Assembly: GCF_026107515.2 (NCBI RefSeq)
Contig: NZ_JAPCHW010000017.1
Location: forward strand, 1 to 64,000
Length of the DNA stretch: 64,000 bases
From: Glutamicibacter sp. MNS18
GTDB taxonomy: Bacteria; Actinomycetota; Actinomycetes; Actinomycetales; Micrococcaceae
Reading direction: 5' to 3'
The translations under genes and the position numbers were made by a program. Under the pieces are notes generated by a model. It did no database searches and was not told the DNA's origin. It saw only the letters and a list, made by a program, of their open reading frames with translations. Of this stretch, positions 1 to 9,567 are shown piece after piece (position 1 is the first letter of the stretch; each line of letters starts with the position of its first letter).

Positions 1-2
1 GT

Positions 3-221
3 CCGCCGATGGTGACCAGTGGGTTGCGTATTGGTACTCCGGCGTTGGCGACGCGTGGTTTCTCGGTGGAGGCGTTTGCCGAGGTGGCTGAGGTGATTGC
101 GCAGGCGTTGATTGCCGGCTCGGACGGTGACAAGGAAAAACTTCCCGAGTTGAAGCAACGGGTGCTGGACCTGGCACAGGCCCACCCGCTGTACCCGAAT
201 TTGAAGAAGATTGGAGAATAA
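3..221 (+). CDS. glyA: Serine hydroxymethyltransferase, C-terminal fragment (cut by window edge)
   Basis: The reading frame is open from the first bases, so the gene begins outside the window. The visible 72 residues begin [14 protein letters not shown], the conserved C-terminal stretch of serine hydroxymethyltransferase, and end ...YPNLKKIGE. The enzyme is a cytosolic PLP protein that interconverts serine and glycine with 5,10-methylene-tetrahydrofolate. Its stop lies two bases before the soxB ATG, so it is part of the sarcosine operon. There it can use both products of sarcosine oxidation, glycine and methylene-THF, to make serine. The PLP lysine is outside the window. Confidence 0.95.
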   Translation, partial: PPMVTSGLRIGTPALATRGFSVEAFAEVAEVIAQALIAGSDGDKEKLPELKQRVLDLAQAHPLYPNLKKIGE

Positions 222-223
222 TC

Positions 224-1441
224 ATGGCTGACTTGCTACCGGAGCACCCGGAATTCCTCTGGGCGAATCCCGACCCGAAGTCCTCCTACGATGCCGTGAT
301 CGTCGGCGGTGGAGGCCACGGCCTGGCCACGGCCTACTTCCTGGCCAAGAACCACGGCATGACCAATATCGCCGTGTTGGAAAAGGGCTGGCTGGCCGGC
401 GGGAACATGGCGCGAAATACCACCATCATCCGCTCGAACTACCTCTGGGACGAGTCCTCGGGTATCTACGAGAAGTCCCTGAAGCTGTGGGAGCAGCTGC
501 CCGAGGAACTGGACTACGATTTCCTGTTCTCCCAGCGCGGTGTGCTGAACCTGGCCCACACCCTGGGGGACGTGCGCGAATCGGTCCGACGGGTCGAGGC
601 GAACAAGCTCAACGGCGTTGACGCCGAGTGGCTGACCCCGGAACAGGTCAAGGAAGTCTGCCCGATCATCAACGTCGGCGACGACATCCGCTACCCGGTC
701 ATGGGTGCCACCTACCAGCCGCGTGCCGGCATCGCCAAGCACGACCACGTGGCCTGGGCCTTCGCCCGCAAGGCGAACGAGATGGGCGTGGACATCATCC
801 AGAACTGCGAGGTCATCGGGTTCCTGAAGGACGGGGAGAAGGTCACCGGGGTCAAGACCACCCGCGGCACCATCCATGCCGGCAAGGTCGCGCTGGCCGG
901 GGCCGGACATTCCTCGGTGCTGGCCGAGATGGCAGGCTTCGAACTGCCCATCCAATCCCACCCGCTGCAGGCCCTGGTTTCGGAATTGTTCGAACCGGTG
1001 CACCCGACGGTGGTCATGTCCAACCACATCCACGTCTACGTTTCCCAGGCCCACAAGGGCGAACTGGTCATGGGAGCGGGGATCGACACCTACAACGGCT
1101 ACGGCCAGCGCGGTGCCTTCCACGTGATCGAGGAGCAGATGGCCGCCGCGGTGGAACTCTTCCCGATCTTCGCCAGGGCCCACGTGCTGCGCACCTGGGG
1201 CGGCATCGTGGATACCACCATGGACGCCTCGCCGATCATCTCCAAGACCCCGATCCAGAACCTGTACGTCAACTGCGGGTGGGGCACCGGAGGGTTCAAG
1301 GGCACCCCGGGCGCCGGCTATACGCTGGCCCACACCATCGCCAATGACGAACCCCACGAGCTGAACGCACCGTTCAGCCTGGATCGCTTCGAAACCGGAC
1401 ACCTCATCGACGAACACGGCGCCGCAGCCGTGGCCCACTAG
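224..1441 (+). CDS. soxB: Sarcosine oxidase, beta subunit
   Basis: 405 aa, the usual length. This is the catalytic flavin subunit of heterotetrameric sarcosine oxidase, which converts sarcosine to glycine and H2O2 and passes the methyl carbon to THF. A DAO-type Rossmann dinucleotide fold is visible at residues 25-34 ([10 protein letters not shown]). The segment KHDHVAW places a histidine at residue 173, matching the His of characterised beta subunits that binds FMN covalently. It follows glyA by 2 bp and precedes soxD by 11 bp, consistent with one transcript. The start ATG is in the tightly packed glyA/soxB junction, and no alternative start fits better. Confidence 0.97.
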   Translation: MADLLPEHPEFLWANPDPKSSYDAVIVGGGGHGLATAYFLAKNHGMTNIAVLEKGWLAGGNMARNTTIIRSNYLWDESSGIYEKSLKLWEQLPEELDYDFLFSQRGVLNLAHTLGDVRESVRRVEANKLNGVDAEWLTPEQVKEVCPIINVGDDIRYPVMGATYQPRAGIAKHDHVAWAFARKANEMGVDIIQNCEVIGFLKDGEKVTGVKTTRGTIHAGKVALAGAGHSSVLAEMAGFELPIQSHPLQALVSELFEPVHPTVVMSNHIHVYVSQAHKGELVMGAGIDTYNGYGQRGAFHVIEEQMAAAVELFPIFARAHVLRTWGGIVDTTMDASPIISKTPIQNLYVNCGWGTGGFKGTPGAGYTLAHTIANDEPHELNAPFSLDRFETGHLIDEHGAAAVAH

Positions 1442-1452
1442 GAGCAGCCATC

Positions 1453-1752
1453 ATGATGCTGATTGAATGCCCGAACTGCGGGCCAAGAAACGAAACCGAA
1501 TTCAAGTACGGCGGCCAGGCCCACGTGGCCTACCCGGCCGACCCGCACGAGCTGAGCGACAAGGAATGGGCCCGCTACCTGTTCTACCGCGAGAACTCGA
1601 AGGGCATCTTCGCCGAACGCTGGGTCCACGCCGGTGGGTGCCGCAAGTGGTTCAACGCCCTGCGTGACACCGTCAGCTACGAATTCAAGGCCGTCTACCG
1701 CGCCGGGGAAGAACGCCCGGTGCTCGAGAACACCCAGGGAGGTTCCAAATGA
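1453..1752 (+). CDS. soxD: Sarcosine oxidase, delta subunit
   Basis: 99 aa, the smallest subunit of heterotetrameric sarcosine oxidase, with a structural zinc. The four expected ligands are present: Cys6 and Cys9 (CPNC), His59 and Cys63 (HAGGC). The motif RKWFNALRD follows them. An AGGAG ribosome site lies about 8 bases before the ATG. The last codons overlap the soxA start by 4 bases (ATGA), indicating translational coupling. It has no independent catalytic function and stabilises the alpha/beta complex. Confidence 0.95.
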   Translation: MMLIECPNCGPRNETEFKYGGQAHVAYPADPHELSDKEWARYLFYRENSKGIFAERWVHAGGCRKWFNALRDTVSYEFKAVYRAGEERPVLENTQGGSK

Positions 1753-4652
1753 GCCGCAACAAGTCCTACCGCCTGGACGCCGCCCAGGCCACCGCCGAGC
1801 GCATCAACCGTGACGAGGCCCTGATACTGACCGTCGACGGCCGGCAGCTGACCGCCTACCGCGGGGATACCGTGGCCAGTGCGATGCTCGGCGCCGGGCT
1901 GCGCTCCTGCGGCAACTCGATGTACCTGGGCCGCCCCCGCGGCATCTTCTCCGCAGGGGTGGAAGAGCCCAACGCCCTGGTCACCGTGGCCGCCCGCCAC
2001 GAGCAGGACATCAACGAGTCGATGCTTGCGGCCACCACCGTGCCGGTGACCGCGAACCTGAATGCCACCTTGCTGCGCGGGCTGGGCGTGCTGGATCCCA
2101 CCACCGACCCGGCCTACTACGACCACGTGCATGTGCACACCGACGTGCTGGTGGTCGGAGCCGGACCGGCCGGCCTGGCCGCGGCCCGCGAGGCCACCCG
2201 CTCCGGTGCCCGTGTGATGCTGCTGGATGAGCGTGCCGAAGCCGGCGGTACCCTGCGTGATGCGCCCACGGAACAGATCGACGGCAAGCCCGCCGCCGAC
2301 TGGATCGAGGAGGTCGGCGCCGAGCTGGCTGCCGCCGAGGACGCCACCCATCTGCAGCGCACGACCGTGCTGGGTTCCTACGATGCGAACTACATCGTTG
2401 CAGTGCAACGCCGCACCGTGCACCTGGATGGCCCGGCCGGCCACGGTGTCTCCCGCGAACGCATCTGGCATATCCGCGCGAAGCAGGTGGTGCTGGCCAC
2501 CGGCGCACACGAACGCCCGATGGTGTTCGAGAACAACGACCGCCCGGGCATCATGCTCGCCGGCGCGGTGCGCAGCTACCTGAACCGCTACGGGGTACGT
2601 GCCGGGACGAACATCGTCGTGGCCACCACCAATGACTCGGCCTACCCGCTGGTGGCCGAATTGGCCGCCAGCGGCGGGGTTGTCGCAGTGGTCGACGCCC
2701 GTGCCACCGCCTCCGCGGCCGCGGCCGAAGCCGTCGGTTCCGGGGTTCAGGTCATCACCGGTTCGGTGGTGGTTGATACCGAAGCTAACGAAGCCGGGGA
2801 ACTGTCCGCCGTGACCGTTGCCGCACTGGATGCGGACGGCAACCTGGGGGACAGCCGGCAATTCGAGGCCGATGTGCTGGCCGTGGCCGGCGGCTTCAAC
2901 CCGGTGGTGCACCTGCACTCGCAGCGGCAGGGCAAACTGGACTGGGACACCACCATCCACGCCTTCGTCCCGGGCGACGCGGTGGCCAACCAGCACCTGG
3001 CCGGGGCGATCACCGGGCGTTTCGACACCGCCAGCGCGCTGTCCACCGGTGCCGCCACCGGCGCCGCGGCCGCCAGTGCCGCCGGTTTCCGGCATATCGC
3101 CCAGGTGCCGCAGGCCCCGGAGGTGGCGCTGGGCGAGACCCGCCCGGTGTGGCTGATCCCGTCCCTGCGTGGGGACGATGCGGCGAACTACACCAACCAC
3201 TTCGTTGACCTGCAACGCGACCAGACCGTGGCCGATGTGCTGCGTGCCACCGGGGCGGGCATGAGGTCGGTGGAGCATATCAAGCGCTACACCTCGATCT
3301 CCACCGCCAACGACCAGGGCAAGACCTCGGGTGTGGCAGCGATCGGTGTGATCGCCGCGGTGCTGGGCATCGAGAACCCGGCCGAGATCGGCACCACCAC
3401 CTTCCGAGCCCCGTACACCCCGGTGGCCTTCGCCGCCCTGGCCGGACGCACCCGCGGACAGCTGCTGGATCCGGCACGGATCACCCCGATGCACCCCTGG
3501 CATGTGGCCAAGGGCGCAACATTCGAGGATGTCGGGCAATGGAAGCGCGCCTGGTACTTCCCGCAGCCGGGTGAGGACATGGACGCGGCGGTCTACCGCG
3601 AATGCAAGGCGGTGCGCGAGTCGGTGGGCATGCTGGACGCCACCACCCTGGGCAAGATCGAGATCCGCGGGGCGGACGCGGCAGAGTTCCTCAACCGCAT
3701 GTACACCAACGGCTACACCAAGCTGAAGGTCGGCATGGGCCGCTACGGCGTGATGTGCAAGGCCGACGGCATGGTCTTCGACGACGGGGTCACGCTGCGC
3801 CTGGCCGAGGACAGCTTCCTGATGCACACCACCACCGGCGGTGCGGCCGACGTGCTGGACTGGCTGGAGGAATGGCTGCAGACCGAATGGCCGGAACTGG
3901 ATGTCACCTGCACCTCGGTGACCGAACAGTTGGCCACGGTGGCCGTGGTCGGCCCGCGCTCACGCGATGTCATCGCGAAGCTGGCACCCGGCCTGGACGT
4001 ATCCAACGAGGCGTTCAAGTTCATGGCCTTCCGGGATGTCACCCTGGCCAGCGGGATCGAGGCGCGCCTGTCGCGGATCTCCTTCTCCGGGGAACTGGCC
4101 TTCGAGATCGCCGTGCCGACCTGGCACGGACTGCGGGTCTGGGAGGACGTGTACGCGGCCGGCGAAGAATTCAACATCACCCCGTACGGCACCGAAACCA
4201 TGCACGTGCTACGCGCCGAAAAGGGATTCATCATCGTCGGGCAGGACACCGACGGCACGGTGACCCCGCAGGATGCGGGCATGGAATGGGTGGTCTCCAA
4301 GCTCAAGGACTTCGTGGGCAAGCGCTCCTACTCGCGGGCCGACAACCAGCGCGAGGACCGCAAGCAGCTGGTCTCGGTACTGCCGGTGGACAAGACCCTG
4401 CGCCTTCCCGAGGGCGCGGCGTTGGTCGCCGCGGACGCACGGAGCGAAAACGGGATCACCCCGATGGACGGCTGGGTCACCAGCTCGTACAATTCGCCGG
4501 CCCTGGGGCGCACCTTCGGCCTGGCACTGATCAAGAACGGGCGCAACCGCATCGGTGAAGTGCTCAAGACCCCGGTGGGCGGCCAGCTGGTCGACGTCGT
4601 GGTATCGGAAACCGTCCTCTTTGACCCGGAAGGGAGCCGTCGAGATGGCTAA
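1749..4652 (+). CDS. soxA: Sarcosine oxidase, alpha subunit
   Basis: 967 aa, full length. Three parts can be read. The N-terminal ferredoxin-like fold (about residues 20-110) lacks iron-sulfur cysteines, as is normal for this subunit. A pyridine-nucleotide-disulfide-oxidoreductase type domain has its NAD-binding GAGPAG at about residues 137-142. The C-terminal aminomethyltransferase-like domain (about 590-960) binds THF and captures the iminium carbon as methylene-THF. The gene overlaps soxD by 4 bp and soxG by 8 bp. The sequence is intact, with no frameshift. Confidence 0.97.
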   Translation: MSRNKSYRLDAAQATAERINRDEALILTVDGRQLTAYRGDTVASAMLGAGLRSCGNSMYLGRPRGIFSAGVEEPNALVTVAARHEQDINESMLAATTVPVTANLNATLLRGLGVLDPTTDPAYYDHVHVHTDVLVVGAGPAGLAAAREATRSGARVMLLDERAEAGGTLRDAPTEQIDGKPAADWIEEVGAELAAAEDATHLQRTTVLGSYDANYIVAVQRRTVHLDGPAGHGVSRERIWHIRAKQVVLATGAHERPMVFENNDRPGIMLAGAVRSYLNRYGVRAGTNIVVATTNDSAYPLVAELAASGGVVAVVDARATASAAAAEAVGSGVQVITGSVVVDTEANEAGELSAVTVAALDADGNLGDSRQFEADVLAVAGGFNPVVHLHSQRQGKLDWDTTIHAFVPGDAVANQHLAGAITGRFDTASALSTGAATGAAAASAAGFRHIAQVPQAPEVALGETRPVWLIPSLRGDDAANYTNHFVDLQRDQTVADVLRATGAGMRSVEHIKRYTSISTANDQGKTSGVAAIGVIAAVLGIENPAEIGTTTFRAPYTPVAFAALAGRTRGQLLDPARITPMHPWHVAKGATFEDVGQWKRAWYFPQPGEDMDAAVYRECKAVRESVGMLDATTLGKIEIRGADAAEFLNRMYTNGYTKLKVGMGRYGVMCKADGMVFDDGVTLRLAEDSFLMHTTTGGAADVLDWLEEWLQTEWPELDVTCTSVTEQLATVAVVGPRSRDVIAKLAPGLDVSNEAFKFMAFRDVTLASGIEARLSRISFSGELAFEIAVPTWHGLRVWEDVYAAGEEFNITPYGTETMHVLRAEKGFIIVGQDTDGTVTPQDAGMEWVVSKLKDFVGKRSYSRADNQREDRKQLVSVLPVDKTLRLPEGAALVAADARSENGITPMDGWVTSSYNSPALGRTFGLALIKNGRNRIGEVLKTPVGGQLVDVVVSETVLFDPEGSRRDG

Positions 4653-5262
4653 TCACACCCTGCTCGAAAACACCGGCCTGCGCCGTTCGCCGGCCGGACA
4701 CCTCGCCGAGGCGATGGCCGCGGCGACCGTTATCGGCGAACGCGCCGTGGCCCTGCGCGAAATCGCCTTCACCACGCAGATCGGGATCCGGGCCGTTCCC
4801 GGCAGCGCCGGGCACCGCGCCCTGGCGCAGGCCACCTCGGTGGGCCTGCCGGCCGCCGTCGGCGAGGTCACCGGCGGGGTCGACGGCACCGCGGTGCTCT
4901 GGCTGGGACCGGACGAGTTCCTGCTCACCGCACCCGAAGACAGCACCCTGACCGGCAAGCTGGCCGCTGCGCTGGCCGAGGAACCGGGGCAGGTGGTGGA
5001 TCTGTCCGCCAACCGCAGCGTGCTGGAACTGGAGGGTCCCGCCGCGCCGCTGGTGCTGCGCAAGAGCTGCCCGGCGGACCTGCATCCGCGGGTCTTCGGC
5101 GTCAACCAGGCGATCACCACGACGCTGGCGAACATCCCGGTGCTACTGTGGCGCACCGGTGAGCACGGCTGGCGGATCCTGCCGCGGGCCTCGTTCACCG
5201 AGCACACCGTGCATTGGCTGATCGACGCAATGCTCGAATTCGCCTCGGAGCCCGTCGTCTAG
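4645..5262 (+). CDS. soxG: Sarcosine oxidase, gamma subunit
   Basis: 205 aa from the ATG at 4645 ([20 protein letters not shown]), which overlaps the end of soxA by 8 bases. An in-frame ATG 30 codons upstream lies inside soxA and gives an unrelated N-terminus, so it was not used. The protein has the GcvT-like fold of gamma subunits ([32 protein letters not shown]) and completes the heterotetramer encoded by soxBDAG. It is followed by a large inverted repeat before purU. Confidence 0.93.
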   Translation: MANHTLLENTGLRRSPAGHLAEAMAAATVIGERAVALREIAFTTQIGIRAVPGSAGHRALAQATSVGLPAAVGEVTGGVDGTAVLWLGPDEFLLTAPEDSTLTGKLAAALAEEPGQVVDLSANRSVLELEGPAAPLVLRKSCPADLHPRVFGVNQAITTTLANIPVLLWRTGEHGWRILPRASFTEHTVHWLIDAMLEFASEPVV

Positions 5263-5301
5263 CCGGGACCCGCGGCGGCCGATTCGCCGCACGCCCGTTT
5301 C

Positions 5302-5353
5302 CGTCCAACGCTCCCGCCCGCACCATCATCGGTGTGGGCGGAAGCGTTGGACG
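5302..5353. repeat. Large intergenic inverted repeat between soxG and purU
   Basis: The arms at 5302-5324 and 5331-5353 are each 23 bp. They pair throughout except for one C-A mismatch and one G-T wobble, around the 6-base loop ATCATC. No T-run follows on either strand, so it is not a typical intrinsic terminator. It sits 40 bp after the soxG stop and about 90 bp before purU. It could be a transcript-stabilising or processing hairpin that sets different mRNA levels for sox and purU, or a Rho-assisted stop. The structure is seen in the sequence; the role is inference. Confidence 0.7.
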
Positions 5354-5444
5354 CGGGGCGTACCGTGGGACCAGGCCACCGTCCCGATATCCGCCGTCGC
5401 TGGCCACACCCACCCCAAGTCAACCACCCTTGAAAGGACACCCC

Positions 5445-6305
5445 ATGAGTGAACAGGTCCGACACGTCCTGACCCTGCAGTGCCCGGAAGGCGCCGGCAT
5501 CGTCCACGCCGTGACCGGATTCCTGGTCCAGCACGGACGCACCATCGTGGAACTGAAACAGTACGATGACATGAGCGCCGAACGCCTGTTCATGCGCGTG
5601 GATTTCGCCGGCGAGGACGCGCCGGGCCTGCTGCAGATGCTGCGCACCGATTTCCAGGCCGTCGCCGATCAATGGCAGATGGACTGGCAGCTGCGTGAGC
5701 GCGGGCAGAAGACCAAGGTGCTGATCATGGTCTCGAAGTTCGAGCACTGCCTGAACGACCTGCTCTTCCGGATGCACAGCGGGGACCTGCCGATCGAGGT
5801 TGTCGCGGTGGCCTCCAACCACCCGGACCACCGCTCACTGGTGGAATGGTACGGCATCGGTTTCCACCACATCCCGATCTCGAAGGAGACCAAGCCGCAG
5901 GCCGAGGCGGCGCTGCTGGAACTGATCGAGGACACCGGGGCCGAACTGGTGGTGCTGGCCCGCTACATGCAGGTGCTCTCGGACCACCTGGCCACCGAGC
6001 TGACCGGCAAGACCATCAACATCCACCATTCCTTCCTGCCCTCGTTCAAGGGGGCCAAGCCCTACCACCAGGCCTGGGAACGCGGGGTCAAGACCGTGGG
6101 TGCCACCGCCCACTACGTGAATTCGGAGCTGGACGAGGGCCCGATCATCGCCCAGCAGGTGGTGGATGTGGACCACACCTACACCCCGGCGGACCTGGTT
6201 GCCGCGGGCCGGGATTCGGAGTGCAAGGCGCTGTCCAATGCGGTGCGCTGGCACTGCGAGGGACGGGTGTTCCTCTACGGCAACCGCACCGTGGTGCTGC
6301 GCTAG
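5445..6305 (+). CDS. purU: Formyltetrahydrofolate deformylase
   Basis: 286 aa from the ATG at 5445, which has GAAAGGA about 5 bases upstream. The frame stays open further upstream into soxG, but that part is unrelated. It hydrolyses 10-formyl-THF to THF and formate. An N-terminal ACT-like domain (about 1-85, VLTLQCPEGAGIVHAVT) precedes the formyl-transferase domain. The catalytic region shows NIHHSFLPSFKGAKPYHQA and ELDEGPIIAQ, carrying the conserved His and Asp. Next to sox genes it would recycle THF when one-carbon units from sarcosine pile up, an arrangement known from actinobacterial sox loci. Confidence 0.96.
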   Translation: MSEQVRHVLTLQCPEGAGIVHAVTGFLVQHGRTIVELKQYDDMSAERLFMRVDFAGEDAPGLLQMLRTDFQAVADQWQMDWQLRERGQKTKVLIMVSKFEHCLNDLLFRMHSGDLPIEVVAVASNHPDHRSLVEWYGIGFHHIPISKETKPQAEAALLELIEDTGAELVVLARYMQVLSDHLATELTGKTINIHHSFLPSFKGAKPYHQAWERGVKTVGATAHYVNSELDEGPIIAQQVVDVDHTYTPADLVAAGRDSECKALSNAVRWHCEGRVFLYGNRTVVLR

Positions 6306-6431
6306 GAAGAACCACCCCACCGCCGCGTCGACTCCCCGTGCCCTTGCCAGCGCCCGGTTCCCGGGGGAAAATCGGGAACACGCGGAGCACATCGAGGCGC
6401 CCGATGCGACGGGCCCGGGGAGGCAGGAACC

Positions 6432-7649
6432 ATGCACAGCGAACCGATCCTTGTCATCGGCGGGGGACTGGCCGCCGCCACCTGTGTCACCGCCCTGCGT
6501 GAACACGGCTACACCGGGGAACTAACCCTGGTCTCGGACGAGAAGCACCTGCCCTATGAGCGTCCGCCGCTGTCCAAGGACTTCCTGCAGGGCAACAGCG
6601 GACTGGCGGACTTCACCGTGGCGGACGATGACTGGTACCGCACCCATGAGGTGCAGCTGCACCTGGGGGTGGCCGCGGAGTCGATCGACCGGGCCGGGCG
6701 CACCGTGCAGTGCACCGACGGCCGGATCCTGGAGTACGGCCAACTGGTGCTGGCCACCGGTTCACGGGCCAATACCGGGCAGGGACTGCCAGGCAGCGAG
6801 CTGCCCGGGGTGCATGTGCTGCGCACCGTGGACGATGCCCGCACCCTGCGCCAGGTCCTGCTGGAAGGTACCCGGGTGGCGATCATCGGCTCCGGGTGGA
6901 TCGGCATGGAGGCGGCCGCCTCGGCCCGCCAACGCCATGCCGAGGTCACCGTCGTCTCCCCGTCCACCACGCCCCTGGCCGCCGCGCTGGGCGAGGGGTT
7001 CGGCAGCTACCTCACCGGTCTGCATCGTGACGCCGGGGTCCGCCTGGTACTGGACACCCGGGTGAACCGGATCGAGGCCCGCGGCCGCGAGCTCATCCTG
7101 CACGCCGGAGACCGGCAAATCAGCGCCGACACGGTGCTGCTGGCCATCGGCGCCAGCCCGAACCTGGAGCTCGCCCGCGACGCCGGGCTGGAGACCGATG
7201 ACGGGGTGGTCACCGACGCCTCGTTGCGCACCAGCGACGGGCGGATCCTGGCCATCGGGGATATCGCCCGGTCCTTCAATACCCGGCTACGCCGCCAGCT
7301 GCGGGTCGAGCACTGGGATAACGCCATCCGCCAGGCCAAGCTGGCCGCCAGCACCCTCACCGGCGGTGACGCGGAATACGACTGGTACCCCTACTTCTTC
7401 ACCGACCAGTTCGACCTGGGCATGGAATTTGTCGGCCACCGGCTGGACGGGGACACCGAGGTGGTGCGCGGGAACCGGCAGGAGGGTCAATTCATCATGT
7501 TCTGGCTGCGTGAGGGCAGGATCAGCGCGGCGATGAACGTGAACATCTGGGATGTGAACGACAGCCTGCGCGCGCTGCTGGGTCGTCAGGTGGCCCCTGA
7601 CCGGCTGGCCGACACCTCGATCCCGCTGGACCAACTGGCCGACCGGTAA
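6432..7649 (+). CDS. FAD-dependent NAD(P)H oxidoreductase, ferredoxin/rubredoxin reductase type
   Basis: 405 aa. An FAD-binding GGGLAAATC is at residues 10-18 and an NAD(P)H-binding IIGSGWIGMEAA at 151-162. AIGDIA near the C-terminal third of the FAD domain and a C-terminal reductase domain complete the picture of the rhodocoxin/putidaredoxin reductase family. These enzymes pass electrons from NAD(P)H to a small ferredoxin that feeds an oxygenase. No ferredoxin or oxygenase gene is adjacent. GGGAGG and CAGGAA lie just before the ATG. The location after purU suggests, without proof, a link to methylamine/betaine catabolism. The electron acceptor is unknown. Confidence 0.85.
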   Translation: MHSEPILVIGGGLAAATCVTALREHGYTGELTLVSDEKHLPYERPPLSKDFLQGNSGLADFTVADDDWYRTHEVQLHLGVAAESIDRAGRTVQCTDGRILEYGQLVLATGSRANTGQGLPGSELPGVHVLRTVDDARTLRQVLLEGTRVAIIGSGWIGMEAAASARQRHAEVTVVSPSTTPLAAALGEGFGSYLTGLHRDAGVRLVLDTRVNRIEARGRELILHAGDRQISADTVLLAIGASPNLELARDAGLETDDGVVTDASLRTSDGRILAIGDIARSFNTRLRRQLRVEHWDNAIRQAKLAASTLTGGDAEYDWYPYFFTDQFDLGMEFVGHRLDGDTEVVRGNRQEGQFIMFWLREGRISAAMNVNIWDVNDSLRALLGRQVAPDRLADTSIPLDQLADR

Positions 7650-7668
7650 CCACCACGAGATGCGCGGC

Positions 7669-8055
7669 TCAGACCCCGAGCACAACCAGCAGCGCCAGGA
7701 CCGCCAGCACCAGGGACACCGGGGTCATCACGTAGCGTTCGGGTTTCGAACGGGAGATGGCGTTCATGCCGACCCCCAGCAGCAGGAACCCGAATACCAC
7801 CCACATGCCTAACCGGGCTACACCGCCCTCTGGAACCATGACCAGCCCGGCACAGCGCAGGGCCAGTAGGGCCAGTAGGGCCATGAGACCGTAGAGCAGC
7901 ACCGATACCCCGGCGACCACGCGCAACCCGGTCGGCAGCCGGCCCGGGTGGTACCCGCCCATGGTGAAGCGCCCCCACGGGGCACCGAAGACCAGGCCCA
8001 GCTGGAAGAGCGCCAACATACCCAGCACCACCGTGAAAACCACCGCCCAGACCAT
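7669..8055 (-). CDS. Small four-helix membrane protein, unknown function
   Basis: 128 aa from the ATG at 8055 (MVWAVVFTVVLGM). An upstream start would add a Cys/Pro-rich stretch and was rejected. Four hydrophobic segments lie at about residues 3-22, 45-68, 80-98 and 108-127. The loop FGAPWGRFTMGGYHPGRLP looks conserved-family-like, but I cannot name the family with certainty. It is divergent from mycothione reductase, sharing a 102-bp promoter region, and convergent with the upstream reductase. A 9-bp tandem repeat (GGGCCAGTA twice, 7865-7882) encodes part of its second helix. Confidence 0.75.
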   Translation of the reverse strand: MVWAVVFTVVLGMLALFQLGLVFGAPWGRFTMGGYHPGRLPTGLRVVAGVSVLLYGLMALLALLALRCAGLVMVPEGGVARLGMWVVFGFLLLGVGMNAISRSKPERYVMTPVSLVLAVLALLVVLGV

Positions 8056-8157
8056 GGAACCGAGCCTACAGTGGCCTGCCATCGGGCAACAGCCCGGCCA
8101 CCGACACGGTGGCATCATGGCTGGTTACTTCACCTCGGGGCTGCCTACGATGAACCC

Positions 8158-9567
8158 ATGACACAGCACCATGTTGATCTGGCAATCATCGGCACCGGCT
8201 CGGGCAACTCATTGCTCACCGACCACTGGGAAGGCAAGCAGGTGGCCATCGCGGAGAAGTCCGTTTTCGGCGGAACCTGCCTGAACGTGGGCTGCATCCC
8301 CACCAAGATGTTTGTCCGCTCCGCCGAAATGGCGCGGACCACCGTTGACGCCGCCCGGGTCAATGTGGACCTGCCCACCGGGGACGCGGACTGGTCGGCC
8401 ATCCGGGATCGGGTCTTCTCCCGCATCGACCCGATCGCCGACGCCGGCTACGACTACCGCAACAACAACGAAAACGTGAAGGTCATCTCCGCCCAGGTGC
8501 AGCTGCACGGCACCCACGGTTTCCGGGCCCCGGACGGCACCGAGGTCAACGCCGCCCAGCTGGTCATCGCCGCCGGCTCGCGGCCGGCCATCCCGGATAT
8601 CGAGGGCACCGGGCTGCCCGGGGTGCACACCTCGGACACCGTGATGCGGCTGGAGGAACTGCCCGGGCGCATCGTGATCGTCGGTGGCGGCTATATCGCC
8701 TGCGAATTCGCGGCCATCTTCTCCGGACTGGGCTCGCACACCACCCAGCTGGTGCGCAAGGACCGGCTGATGCGCCACCTGGACACCGAGATCCGCGAGG
8801 CTTTCAACACCGAGGCGCCCAGGCACTGGAACGTGGCCTACAACACCGAACCCACCGCGATCACCGCCAACCCCGATGGCAGCCTGGTGGTGCACAGCGC
8901 CCACGGCAGTCACACGGCCGATGTGGTGCTGCTGGCCACCGGCCGCACCCCGAATACGGACCTCATCGGGGCCGAGGAAGCCGGGCTGGATCTGCACGAC
9001 GACGGGAGGCTGGTGGTCGATGACTACCAGCGGGTGCTACGCGGAGGACAGCCGGTGGCCGGGCTCTACGCGCTGGGGGATATCTGCACCGCAAACCAGC
9101 TCAAGCACGTGGCCAACTACGAGGCCCGGGTGGTGGCGCACAACCTGGAACACCCCCGGCACCTGCGCGCCAATTCGCGGCGCGCGGTACCCGCGGCGGT
9201 CTTCACCCACCCCGAACTGGCCCAGGTGGGGCTCACCGAAGCCGAGGCCATCGAACGCATCGGCGCGCACAACGTGACGTCCAAGACCCAGCAGGTGGGG
9301 GATACCGCCTACGGTTGGGCGCTGGAGGACCGCAGCGGGCTGTTCAAGGTCATTGCCGACAAGCGCGATGGCAGCATTTTGGGGGCCCACGCCATGGGCT
9401 ACCAGTCCTCGAACCTGATCCAGCCGGTGGTCATGGCCATGAACCTGGGCGTCGACGCCTACACCGCCGCGCGCGGCCAGTACTGGATCCACCCGGCCCT
9501 GATGGAAGTCACCGAGAACGCGTTGCTCGGACTGGACGTGCCGGTTCCCGCGGACGCCGATCTCTAG
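8158..9567 (+). CDS. mtr: Mycothione reductase
   Basis: 469 aa from the ATG at 8158 (MTQHHVDLAIIGTGSGNSLL). An in-frame upstream extension has no family similarity. It reduces oxidised mycothiol (mycothione) with NADPH and is the actinobacterial counterpart of glutathione reductase. The redox-active disulfide CLNVGC is at residues 41-46. The NADPH-binding GGGYIACEFAA and the C-terminal IHPALMEVTENALL with the catalytic His are present. The GSGSGN-type FAD motif variant GTGSGN matches mycothione reductases better than lipoamide dehydrogenases. Its stop overlaps the convergent ATPase gene by 4 bp. Confidence 0.93.
   Translation: MTQHHVDLAIIGTGSGNSLLTDHWEGKQVAIAEKSVFGGTCLNVGCIPTKMFVRSAEMARTTVDAARVNVDLPTGDADWSAIRDRVFSRIDPIADAGYDYRNNNENVKVISAQVQLHGTHGFRAPDGTEVNAAQLVIAAGSRPAIPDIEGTGLPGVHTSDTVMRLEELPGRIVIVGGGYIACEFAAIFSGLGSHTTQLVRKDRLMRHLDTEIREAFNTEAPRHWNVAYNTEPTAITANPDGSLVVHSAHGSHTADVVLLATGRTPNTDLIGAEEAGLDLHDDGRLVVDDYQRVLRGGQPVAGLYALGDICTANQLKHVANYEARVVAHNLEHPRHLRANSRRAVPAAVFTHPELAQVGLTEAEAIERIGAHNVTSKTQQVGDTAYGWALEDRSGLFKVIADKRDGSILGAHAMGYQSSNLIQPVVMAMNLGVDAYTAARGQYWIHPALMEVTENALLGLDVPVPADADL

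Noticed and set aside
1695-3827. Open frame of 710 codons opposite soxA
   Set aside because: Same antisense effect. SoxA is intact, and the reverse translation is His/Gly/Val-rich without motifs.
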